Part shown: in pieces, positions 17,080 through 24,282 of the stretch
Layout of the letters: each line of letters begins with the position of its first letter
Numbering within the stretch: position 1 is the first letter of the stretch
From: Lachnospiraceae bacterium
Lineage (GTDB): Bacteria; Bacillota; Clostridia; Lachnospirales; Lachnospiraceae
Assembly (NCBI GenBank): GCA_022510705.1
Contig: JAFLSX010000009.1
Span: forward strand, 6,547-55,265
DNA: 48,719 nt
Direction of reading: 5' to 3'
Translations under genes and position numbers: made by a program
The notes under the pieces: generated by a model
Told to the model about the DNA's origin: nothing
Database searches by the model: none
Seen by the model: only the letters and a program-made list of their open reading frames with translations

Positions 17080-18444
17080 TTATTCCTCCGATGCTGCATC
17101 TTCTGCGGGAGCTTCTTCACTCTTCTTGGTCTTTGCCTTGGCAGACTTTGCCGCAGTCTTGCCTTCCTTTGCATTCTCTACCAAAAACTCTACCGCCTTG
17201 TTGATGGCAATATCCTGCAATACCTGCTTTTTGCCATTCTCACCCAAAGTATTCTTGATCTGTTCGGGCTCCATCTGATACTTCTCTGCCATGGACTTTA
17301 TTTCTTCTTCAAAGTCATTATCGTCTGCTTTAAGATCCTCAGCCGCCGCAACAGCCTCCAACACCAGTCTGGACTGAATTCTCTTCAGTGCCTGAGGTCC
17401 TGTCTGCTCTAAAAGCATCTGGGATGTCATGCCGGTAAACTGCATATACTGCTCCATGGAAAGGCCCTGCATCTGCAGTCTCTGTGCAAATTCATCTATC
17501 ATCTGCCTCTGCTCGGTCTCTACCATAGCATCGGGAATTTCCATCTGTGCTTCTGCTATAGCTGCCTCAATCACAGCCTCTTCTTTCGCACTCTTGGCTT
17601 CATCAGCCTTCTTCTGCTCCAGTCCCTTCTTTACGTCCTCTCTGTATTCAGCCAGCGTATCGAAAGTGGAAACCTCACTGGCAAACTCGTCATCCAACTC
17701 AGGCAGTTCCTTCTCCTGGATACTCTTTACAGTACATTTGAACACAGCAGCTTTACCTGCCAGTTCAGCTGCCTGATAATCCTTGGGAAATGTTACCTTT
17801 ACTTCCGTTTCTTTTCCGATCTCAGCACCCACTAACTGCTCTTCAAACCCGGGAATAAAGGCACCGGAACCGATGGTCAAAGGATAATCCGTACCTTTGC
17901 CGCCCTCAAAAGCTACACCGTCCACAAAGCCTTCAAAATCCAGCGTGGTAATATCGCCATCCTTTACGGGACGATCTTCTACCGTAACGGTTCTGGCACT
18001 GTTCTCTCTTTCTTTCTGAATCTGTGCGTCAACCTCTTCTTGCGTAACCGTAATCTCAGCCTTCTCTACTTTCAGGCCCTTATATTTACCTAATGTAACA
18101 ACCGGCTTTAAAGCCACCTCAGCGGTAAAAATAAAGGGCTTTCCTGATTCAATCTGGGTCACATCGATCTTAGGAGCGGAAACAATTTCCTCTTCACACT
18201 CCTCAAGTGCCTTCTCATAAGCTTCCGGGATCAACTCGTTAGCAGCATCTTCATAAAAAATTTCCGGACCGTAGAGCTTCTCTACCATCTTACGGGGCAC
18301 CTTGCCCTTACGGAAACCGGGAACACTGATTTTATTCTTATTCTTCTGATAAGCGCTTTCAATTGCTCTCTCCAATTCTTTGGCATCTACTTCAATCGTT
18401 AGCTTCGCCATATTCTTTTCCAGTTTTTCTACCTGTAAACTCAT
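17080..18444 (-). CDS. tig: Trigger factor, ribosome-associated chaperone and PPIase
   Basis: Trigger factor binds at the ribosome exit tunnel and shields nascent chains. The 454-residue protein has the ribosome-binding domain with the signature VPGFRKGKVPRKMVEKLYGP (about 42-61), the FKBP-type PPIase domain (about 150-240, DGDITTLDFEGFVDGVAFEG) and a helical C-terminal chaperone domain ending in a Lys/Ala/Glu-rich tail. ATG 18444 has GAGAGGAGAAACA upstream; upstream in-frame codons lie in the leader. It begins the tig-clpP-clpX group. Confidence 0.96.
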   Translation of the reverse strand: MSLQVEKLEKNMAKLTIEVDAKELERAIESAYQKNKNKISVPGFRKGKVPRKMVEKLYGPEIFYEDAANELIPEAYEKALEECEEEIVSAPKIDVTQIESGKPFIFTAEVALKPVVTLGKYKGLKVEKAEITVTQEEVDAQIQKERENSARTVTVEDRPVKDGDITTLDFEGFVDGVAFEGGKGTDYPLTIGSGAFIPGFEEQLVGAEIGKETEVKVTFPKDYQAAELAGKAAVFKCTVKSIQEKELPELDDEFASEVSTFDTLAEYREDVKKGLEQKKADEAKSAKEEAVIEAAIAEAQMEIPDAMVETEQRQMIDEFAQRLQMQGLSMEQYMQFTGMTSQMLLEQTGPQALKRIQSRLVLEAVAAAEDLKADDNDFEEEIKSMAEKYQMEPEQIKNTLGENGKKQVLQDIAINKAVEFLVENAKEGKTAAKSAKAKTKKSEEAPAEDAASEE

Positions 18445-18545
18445 TGTTTCTCCTCTCATTCCGCCGGCAGTCCTGCTTTTTACATATACCGGCGTCACCT
18501 TACCTTTTCTTATGACTGTGGAAAACCAGCCACAGCCATTGCAAA

Positions 18546-18574
18546 ATTATAGCATAAAGATGCCGTCTTGTCCA
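18546..18574 (-). promoter_or_regulatory. tig promoter within the end of the upstream ABC gene
   Basis: TGGACA (18569-18574), 17-bp spacer, TATAAT (18546-18551) with an extended -10 TGC. The -10 overlaps the stop codon of the ABC transporter gene. The leader then holds a hairpin GGCTGTGG / CCACAGTC (about 18513-18542). Confidence 0.75.
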
Positions 18575-20004
18575 TTGGTTTTGGAGAAAAGGTACAATAT
18601 CTCTCCCCCTATCTTGCCTGCATCTTCTTTATCATGAGTGGCCATAAGCAGCATCCTGTGGTTTCTATATTCTAAGATCACCTCTATGGCCCGGTTTCGA
18701 TTCTGCTCATCCAAACCGTTAAATGGCTCGTCCAAAAGCAGGATATCACTCTCCGCTGCCAAAGCTCTGGCAATGCAGACCCGTCTGCGCATACCGCCGC
18801 TTAAGTTTTTCACCGGCTGTTTTATATCTTCTCCCGGTAACAGCTTTTCCAAAATAAGTGCCGCTTTCCCGGAATCGGCGCAGACCAACTCCACATTCTG
18901 TATTGCAGATACGTTTTCTAACAGCCTGTCTTCCTGAAATACCATGGAAACTTGCAAATGCTCTTCTGCATTTTCCTGCACCGGCTTCTTTTGACCGATC
19001 AGAATACGTCCTTCATCGGCGCCGGTCAATCCTGCCAAAATATAAAGCAGGGTCGTCTTGCCGGTACCCGAAGGTGCCATGAGGCAATAAATGCCGCCTT
19101 TTTGCAGTTCCATATCCACATGATTCAGCACAGCGGTTTCCTGATAGCTCTTACAGATATTCTGCAGCACCAGCGTATCCTTTAAGTCAGGGTCCTGCCA
19201 TATTACTTTGCGGGTACAAACACCCGGTGTGGGATTCCATGTGCAGAAACTCCTCCATAACAGTAACACCGCTCTTTCTAGTAAAAAACTCAGCACAATC
19301 ACCACAAAAGTCCAGGCAAACACACCTGCCGTATCCAGATAGATTTTAGAAAGATACAGTTCTCCGCCTATGGAGAACTTAGGAATCCCTATGATTTCCG
19401 CCGCAACGCCGGCTTTGATACTCATACTCAAAGCCGTTTCCAAAGAGCCCTCTAAAAAAGGCTGCAGAGCCGGACGGTACAGATAATAGAAACGGGACCT
19501 AAAAGGCAGACAAAAAACCTTAGCCATTTCCAAGAGCTTTTTATCAGTATTTATCAGTCCCTCCCTTACGTTGACATAAATAATGGGCAGCGCTACCAGA
19601 AAACTGATTGCCATGGAAAGCCGACCCGCACCCCACCAGATCAACAGTATTACCGCAAAGGATGCTATCGGCACCGCTTTGGCAAGCAGCATGAGAGGCG
19701 CCAGTAATTCTGCGATAATGGACCATTTGCAGCTTAAGGCTCCCAGTAAAGCACCTATCAATAATGCCAGCAAAAAACCTGCCAAAAGCTTTGCTAATGT
19801 GATACCTATAGTCTGCCAGAAACTGGGGAGCATAGCCTCTCTAAAAAGCGCCCGGACCGTTTGAAACGGTCCGGCCGCCAACAGGGAATTTCCGATAAAC
19901 AGCGCTGCCATCTGCCAAAGGCAGAGCCAGAACAATACAACCATCCCTTTTTTTATATATTTTCTCCTTGCCTGCGATTTTTCTTCCCGCATTGCTTCTC
20001 CCAC
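18547..20004 (-). CDS. ABC transporter, permease fused to ATPase
   Basis: A single 485-residue polypeptide joins an importer permease to its ATPase. Residues 20-255 form a SsuC/TauC-like permease with about six helices and the coupling-helix segment (near EMAKVFCLPFRSRFYYLYRP). Residues about 278-485 form the ATPase: Walker A APSGTGKTT (310-318), Q-loop Gln357, signature LSGGM (401-405), Walker B ILLLDE (421-426), switch His457. These parts are normally separate genes (ssuC/ssuB). The GTG start overlaps the lipoprotein stop (TAGTG); ATG 19992 with GGGAG upstream is an alternative. The substrate is unknown. Confidence 0.88.
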   Translation of the reverse strand: MGEAMREEKSQARRKYIKKGMVVLFWLCLWQMAALFIGNSLLAAGPFQTVRALFREAMLPSFWQTIGITLAKLLAGFLLALLIGALLGALSCKWSIIAELLAPLMLLAKAVPIASFAVILLIWWGAGRLSMAISFLVALPIIYVNVREGLINTDKKLLEMAKVFCLPFRSRFYYLYRPALQPFLEGSLETALSMSIKAGVAAEIIGIPKFSIGGELYLSKIYLDTAGVFAWTFVVIVLSFLLERAVLLLWRSFCTWNPTPGVCTRKVIWQDPDLKDTLVLQNICKSYQETAVLNHVDMELQKGGIYCLMAPSGTGKTTLLYILAGLTGADEGRILIGQKKPVQENAEEHLQVSMVFQEDRLLENVSAIQNVELVCADSGKAALILEKLLPGEDIKQPVKNLSGGMRRRVCIARALAAESDILLLDEPFNGLDEQNRNRAIEVILEYRNHRMLLMATHDKEDAGKIGGEILYLFSKTNGQDGIFML

Positions 20005-20984
20005 TATTTTCCTAAGTAATAGAAATCATCCTCCGGCAGACTGCCACCTACCGACTCCGGATTCATCTCATAGAGTACTCCCAGATAGCCGGAGAGAGCC
20101 TCCTTCATTTCTTCACCGGTCATGCAGGTAATATTACAGTAAGGGATGGCCTTTTTAGCCACATTTTCATTGGCAATGATCTCTGCCTTAACACAGAGAG
20201 CTGCCGTTTCATCCAGATTGGTTTCCGTATATCGTGTACTCTCTGCATGCTCGGTTAAGAACAATTTCACTGCTTCGGGATTTTCCTCCAGGAATTCTTT
20301 TCTTACTACAGTGACGCCGGTCACCAAGCGGCTGCCGCCGTCTCCCTGTACTCTCTCCCATTCCTCAGTCATGGAAATACGTATTGCCAGCTGTTCGTTC
20401 TGCGCACATGCCACGGTTACAAAGGGCTGGGGTAAAACCGCAATATTTTCGGGATTTTCCGCCAACAACGCCGCTATCTCGGTGGCCTCCGAACGGTATT
20501 CCAAAGACACCTCACTTAAATCAATGCCATTGGCTGAAAGCAAATACTGCAGGGCAAGATCGGGAGTGGTACCCTTTCCGGTCAGATAAATGGTTTTGCC
20601 CCTCAAATCCTCAAAAGAATTGATTGCTTCGCTACCGGATACGATATAGAGTACACCCAGCGTATTGATATCCACTACACAAATGCCGCCTTGGGTTTTA
20701 TTATAAAGTATCGCTGCCACATTGGCCGGCACTAATACCATATCCAATTCACCCTGCACCAGGAGAGGAGTCAGCTCGTCCGCTCCTACTGCCATAGTAA
20801 ATGTATATGTATTTTCCGTTTCGTTATTTTCAGCCTTCTCCATCAACTGCAGCAGTCCGATAGTAGTCGGCCCTTTCAATGCTCCCACTCTAAAATCCGC
20901 CGTCTTGCTGCTGCCACAGCCTCCCAGCAGAAGAATTCCTGCAAGCAGCAGGCATAATACTTGTAATTTTCTTAGGTTTTTCAT
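20004..20984 (-). CDS. ABC transporter substrate-binding lipoprotein (SsuA/NMT1-like)
   Basis: A 326-residue secreted lipoprotein with a signal peptide and lipobox LLGGC (Cys23). The mature part has the periplasmic-binding-protein type II fold of the NMT1/SsuA group: VGALKGPTTIGLLQLMEKAE, then GELDMVLVPANVAAILYN and LRGKTIYLTGKGTTPDLALQ. Relatives bind sulfonates, nitrate or pyrimidines such as thiamine precursors; the ligand cannot be told from sequence. ATG 20984 has AAGGAG upstream. Its stop overlaps the start of the fused permease-ATPase gene, so the two genes make a complete importer. Confidence 0.87.
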   Translation of the reverse strand: MKNLRKLQVLCLLLAGILLLGGCGSSKTADFRVGALKGPTTIGLLQLMEKAENNETENTYTFTMAVGADELTPLLVQGELDMVLVPANVAAILYNKTQGGICVVDINTLGVLYIVSGSEAINSFEDLRGKTIYLTGKGTTPDLALQYLLSANGIDLSEVSLEYRSEATEIAALLAENPENIAVLPQPFVTVACAQNEQLAIRISMTEEWERVQGDGGSRLVTGVTVVRKEFLEENPEAVKLFLTEHAESTRYTETNLDETAALCVKAEIIANENVAKKAIPYCNITCMTGEEMKEALSGYLGVLYEMNPESVGGSLPEDDFYYLGK

Positions 20985-21023
20985 CTCTTTCTCCTTTCGG
21001 TCACAGTTCATTCTGTCGCTGTT

Positions 21024-21052
21024 ATTTTAGCATATTCCATTTAGAGTTTCTA
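21024..21052 (-). promoter_or_regulatory. Promoter of the lipoprotein-ABC operon
   Basis: TAGAAA (21047-21052), 17-bp spacer, TAAAAT (21024-21029) preceded by TGC (extended -10), on the minus strand about 40 bases before the start codon. Confidence 0.5.
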
Positions 21053-21084
21053 CATAATATTTTTATTTTACTATGTGAATAAAT

Positions 21085-21161
21085 CATTTATCAGTGTCAA
21101 TACTATCATTAGTCGGAGTCAGACCCCCTCTTTCTCCGATAGCGTTCACCAATGATAAATG
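21085..21161. repeat. 77-bp nested palindromic element
   Basis: Outer inverted repeats CATTTATCA (21085-21093) and TGATAAATG (21153-21161); inside them CTATC (21103-21107) pairs with GATAG (21138-21142), and TCGGAG (21113-21118) with CTCCGA (21134-21139). The loop holds GTCAGACCCCCTC. It lies between map and the lipoprotein promoter. It may be a small non-autonomous mobile or REP-like element, or a structured RNA; no transposase gene is nearby. Confidence 0.5.
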
Positions 21162-21186
21162 AATACTTATCCTCTCCTAAGTAAGG

Positions 21187-21212
21187 CCCGGCATACGACT
21201 TTGTATGCCGGG
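21187..21212. terminator. GC-rich hairpin downstream of map
   Basis: CCCGGCATAC (21187-21196) pairs perfectly with GTATGCCGGG (21203-21212). It ends the map-side transcript by position, but the U-tract (TCTTTTGTT) is on the plus strand; on the minus strand the stem is followed by CCTTACTT. It may act as a weak terminator or 3' mRNA stabiliser. Confidence 0.5.
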
Positions 21213-21219
21213 TCTTTTG

Positions 21220-21390
21220 TTATCTTTCCATCAGCACAGGAAATCCCTCCCTGTACGCCTTGATAATATAAGGATGCTCTGCAGCATAGGCATAAATCTG
21301 CTCTCCCAATCCGTCCTTTACCAAATCTTCCATAACCTTAGACGGCTGATTGCCGATTTTGGTACTGATTCCTCTTACCTTTATTACCAA
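21220..21390 (-). CDS. Possible small protein downstream of map
   Basis: An open frame after map encodes about 56 residues if it begins at TTG 21390, two bases before the map stop codon, or 72 if at ATG 21438, which lies inside map without a binding site. GGAGGAAGG lies about 13 bases before the TTG. The sequence (for example VMEDLVKDGLGEQIYAYAAE) is charged and helix-forming and looks coding, ending just before the hairpin at 21187-21212. I recognise no domain. Start codon and reality are uncertain. Confidence 0.4.
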   Translation of the reverse strand: MVIKVRGISTKIGNQPSKVMEDLVKDGLGEQIYAYAAEHPYIIKAYREGFPVLMER

Positions 21391-22259
21391 CAGAGCACTT
21401 CGCTGCCTTCCTCCGTTACTAACACCATGATCTCCCATTGAGCGGAAGGCAATCCGTCTTCCGTATATACTTCCCAGCGGTTTTTATCATCTATATATAT
21501 GTCGACTTTTCCCATATTCACCATGGGCTCAATGGTGAATATCATGCCCGGAACCATGAGCATCTCCTCACCCCGCCTGGTGTTATATCCCACCCATGGT
21601 TCCTCATGGAATTCCAGTCCTACTCCATGACCGCCGATTTCCCGGACTACCGTATAGCCGTTTGCAAAGGCATGGTCATGCACTGCCTGCCCCATATCCC
21701 CTAAAAATCCCCATGGTTTTACCTCTTTTAACCCAAGCTCCACACATTCCTTCGCAACTTGAACCAGCTTTTTCTTCTCCGGACTTATCTCCCCAATACA
21801 AAACATCCTGGAAGAATCGGAAAAATAGCCGTCTAAAATCGTAGAACAGTCCACATTCAGAATATCACCGGGCTTTAAGATCACATCTTTTGAAGGAAAG
21901 CCGTGGCAAACCTGCTCATTTACCGATGTACAGACGCTGTAGGGATATCCCTTATAGTTTAAGGGTGCCGGAACTCCGCCCATATCCGTTGTCATGTCAT
22001 AGACGATCTTATCTATTTCTGCCGTGCTCATCCCTTCATGAATATGCGCTTCCAGATGATCCAATACCGCAATATTGATCTTGCAGCTTTCTTTTATTTT
22101 TGCGATCTGCTCCGGATTTTTGATCAGTTCGCGATGTGGTACAACATGACCCATTCTGGCTATTGCCTGTATTTTATCATCAAAAGCCTGATGGCAGAGT
22201 TTATACTTTTTACCGCTCCCACACCAGCATGGATCATTTCTTCCCAGTTTATCCGTCAT
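21384..22259 (-). CDS. map: Methionine aminopeptidase with N-terminal SEC-C zinc motif
   Basis: Removes the initiator methionine from new proteins. The 291-residue protein starts with a SEC-C motif (GRNDPCWCGSGKKYKLCH, about residues 5-22), a zinc-binding ribosome-targeting element found in one MAP-I subgroup. The catalytic domain (about 45-290) has the metal ligands in NVDCSTILDGYFSDSSRMF, the conserved His in GGHGVGLEFHEEPW and Glu in FTIEPMVNMG. Length exceeds the minimal MAP (about 250) because of the SEC-C extension. Its own promoter lies about 40 bases upstream. Confidence 0.94.
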   Translation of the reverse strand: MTDKLGRNDPCWCGSGKKYKLCHQAFDDKIQAIARMGHVVPHRELIKNPEQIAKIKESCKINIAVLDHLEAHIHEGMSTAEIDKIVYDMTTDMGGVPAPLNYKGYPYSVCTSVNEQVCHGFPSKDVILKPGDILNVDCSTILDGYFSDSSRMFCIGEISPEKKKLVQVAKECVELGLKEVKPWGFLGDMGQAVHDHAFANGYTVVREIGGHGVGLEFHEEPWVGYNTRRGEEMLMVPGMIFTIEPMVNMGKVDIYIDDKNRWEVYTEDGLPSAQWEIMVLVTEEGSEVLCW

Positions 22260-22298
22260 TATTTCTTTCCTTCTTTCTTTTTCTCAAACAATAGCTAC

Positions 22299-22327
22299 AT
22301 TATATATCTAACCCACCCGTTATGCAA
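22299..22327 (-). promoter_or_regulatory. map promoter
   Basis: TTGCAT (22322-22327), 17-bp spacer, TATAAT (22299-22304) on the minus strand. Confidence 0.65.
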
Positions 22328-22363
22328 ATTAAAATATAATAAAGAAAAGAATTATGGAAGGCA

Positions 22364-22392
22364 TTGCCCCAACGCCGGATTGGTAGTAAGAT
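22364..22392 (+). promoter_or_regulatory. Possible promoter of the LysR gene
   Basis: TTGCCC (22364-22369), 17-bp spacer, TAAGAT (22387-22392), 30 bases upstream of the LysR start codon. Moderate consensus match only. Confidence 0.35.
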
Positions 22393-22422
22393 AGAACTAG
22401 TTTGGATAGAAAGGAGTTTTAC

Positions 22423-23349
22423 ATGATCGCCAATCTGGAATACTACAAGGTATTTTATTATGTTGCCAAAACCGGCTCCCTTACCCGGGCGGCAGAGCTG
22501 CTTTCCATTTCCCAGCCCGCAGTCAGCCAGTCCATCCGGCTTTTGGAAGAACAGGTAGGCACCAGACTTTTCGTCCGGGCTTCCAGAGGTGTGCGACTTA
22601 CCGCGGAAGGTGAACTTCTATATTCTTACACCGCCAGGGGCTATGAACAGATGGAGACGGGCGAACAGAAACTGAAGCAGATGCTGAACCTGGAACTGGG
22701 CGAGGTGCATATCGGAGCCAGCGACATGACCCTCCAGTTTTACCTGCTGCCTTTTTTGGAACGATTTCATGAAATGTACCCCTCCATCAAAGTCATCGTC
22801 ACCAATGCCCCTACACCGCAGACTCTGCAAAATCTGTTAAACGGACAGATTGACTTCGGCGTTGTCAGTACACCTTTTGCAGAAGAATCCGGCATTCAGG
22901 CTATGCCGGTACGCAGTATACAGGATACCTTTATCTGCGGCAGGCGATTTACTGCTTATAAAAATAAAACGCTGGATTTTTCCGAGTTGAATGAGCTTCC
23001 CATTATTCATCTGGAAAAGAATACCAGCAGCCGCAGTTATATGGATGATTTTCTTAAATCCAACGGCATTGTCTTACAGCCTGAGTTTGAGCTGGCTACC
23101 AGTGATATGATCGTACAGTTTGTGCTCCGCAATCTAGGTGTGGGCTGTGTAGTCCGGGATTTTGCCCTGCCGCATTTACAATCGGGAAAACTCTTTGAAC
23201 TGCGTTTCAATAAGATGATCCCCCCCAGAGAATTCTGCGTTGTAACCGCAAAAAAGGGTCCCATGTCTGCTGCCGCCAAAAATTTACTGGCGGTTATCAG
23301 TGGTATAATCACGGAAGAAACAACGGGAAAGGATATTGAATATGATTAA
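22423..23349 (+). CDS. LysR family transcriptional regulator
   Basis: A 308-residue LysR-type regulator. The N-terminal winged helix-turn-helix (YYVAKTGSLTRAAELLSISQ, then PAVSQSIRLLEEQVGTRLFV) is intact, followed by the linker helix and a substrate-binding co-inducer domain (about 90-295). ATG 22423 has GAAAGGAG upstream; the seven-codon longer frame begins before that site. Its end overlaps the HAD phosphatase gene by 8 bases, so the two are co-expressed. The adjacent divergent gene is map; the real targets are unknown. Confidence 0.92.
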   Translation: MIANLEYYKVFYYVAKTGSLTRAAELLSISQPAVSQSIRLLEEQVGTRLFVRASRGVRLTAEGELLYSYTARGYEQMETGEQKLKQMLNLELGEVHIGASDMTLQFYLLPFLERFHEMYPSIKVIVTNAPTPQTLQNLLNGQIDFGVVSTPFAEESGIQAMPVRSIQDTFICGRRFTAYKNKTLDFSELNELPIIHLEKNTSSRSYMDDFLKSNGIVLQPEFELATSDMIVQFVLRNLGVGCVVRDFALPHLQSGKLFELRFNKMIPPREFCVVTAKKGPMSAAAKNLLAVISGIITEETTGKDIEYD

Positions 23350-23944
23350 GACTGTTATTTTTGACATTGGAAACGTGTTGACCGAATTTTGCTGGTCCAA
23401 GTATTTTGAAGTTTTCGGATATAGTGAGGAAATCTTAAAAAGACTGGCTAAGGCCACTGTCTTAAGCGAAGACTGGAAAGAATATGATTTGGGAAATCTG
23501 GGTGATGAAGAAGTACTGGATTTATTTATTGCCAACGATCCTTCCATAGAAAAGGAACTGCGCGCATCCCTGCGCAATGTGGACGGTATTTTGGAACAGT
23601 GCGACTATACCATCCCCTGGATTGAAGAGTTAAAAGCAAAGGGCTATCAGGTGCTTTACCTTTCCAATTTTTCCGAAAAGGTGCTGCGGGACTGCGCACG
23701 CATCATGGGCTTTCTGTCCCATATGGACGGCGGAATTCTTTCCTGCAGGGTGCATTTTGTGAAACCGGATCCCGCCATCTATAAGTTGTTGCTCCAAAAA
23801 TACGGTCTCTTAGCGGAAGAATGTGTTTTTTTGGATGACACTGCCGAAAATATAAAAGCTGCGGAAGCGCTTGGCATCCACGGCATTGTGTTTGAAAATC
23901 AGGCACAAGCCAGAAAAGAACTGGAAAAATTAGGGGTGGGCTAA
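23342..23944 (+). CDS. HAD-superfamily hydrolase (YihX-like, subfamily IA)
   Basis: A 200-residue haloacid dehalogenase-type phosphatase. Motif I is FDIGNVL, with nucleophile Asp8 but Gly10 where most HAD phosphatases have the acid/base Asp; the DxGNV form is also that of YihX-type sugar phosphatases. Motif II is VLYLSNFS, motif III Lys lies in VKPDPAIYK and motif IV in CVFLDDTAENI. The cap domain spans about residues 15-85. ATG 23342 has GGAAAGGA upstream and overlaps the LysR stop. A sugar phosphatase role is likely but the substrate is not visible. Confidence 0.87.
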   Translation: MIKTVIFDIGNVLTEFCWSKYFEVFGYSEEILKRLAKATVLSEDWKEYDLGNLGDEEVLDLFIANDPSIEKELRASLRNVDGILEQCDYTIPWIEELKAKGYQVLYLSNFSEKVLRDCARIMGFLSHMDGGILSCRVHFVKPDPAIYKLLLQKYGLLAEECVFLDDTAENIKAAEALGIHGIVFENQAQARKELEKLGVG

Positions 23945-23960
23945 AAGCACACCCTTTTTT
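23934..23960 (+). terminator. Terminator after the LysR-HAD operon
   Basis: Stem GGGTG-GC / GC-CACCC (23934-23954) followed by TTTTTT (23955-23960); the HAD stop codon is in the loop. The minus strand could also use it, weakly, for the purA-side transcript. Confidence 0.75.
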
Positions 23961-24258
23961 AGTTCATCTCGTCTTCCTCTTTCTGCAGATTCTGTTTTTC
24001 GTATTCCTCCGGATCCTCAAACAAATGCACATCCGCTATTGTGCTTTTGCCTGTGGTCTGCCCGTATATCCAGATAAAAATCCAAGCTAGCAGGGGGACC
24101 GTAACGGTACATATCAGACAGATCCTAAACAGGATTCCCGCTGCTGAGGTATCAAAGATAGCCGCTATCAAAGCTATCAGATACAACGCTGCCAACAACA
24201 CAACCGCAAGCAGCGCCGCAACCCGTTTTACTGTCATTTTATTCTTCATATTTTTCAC
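23959..24258 (-). CDS. Small two-helix membrane protein, unknown function
   Basis: A 99-residue protein with two hydrophobic helices (about 13-34 and 41-64) and an acidic cytoplasmic-type tail (HLFEDPEEYEKQNLQKEEDE). I recognise no family. The likely start is GTG 24258 with GGAAGGA upstream; ATG 24249 is the alternative. It begins 24 bases after purA and is probably the last gene on that transcript. No purine-related motif is visible. Confidence 0.7.
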   Translation of the reverse strand: MKNMKNKMTVKRVAALLAVVLLAALYLIALIAAIFDTSAAGILFRICLICTVTVPLLAWIFIWIYGQTTGKSTIADVHLFEDPEEYEKQNLQKEEDEMN

Positions 24259-24282
24259 CCATTTCCTTCCATGCGTGCAAGC

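Noticed and set aside
20985-21219. TPP riboswitch ahead of the NMT1-like importer
   Set aside because: None of the conserved TPP aptamer segments is present; only the 77-bp palindromic element and a promoter are seen.
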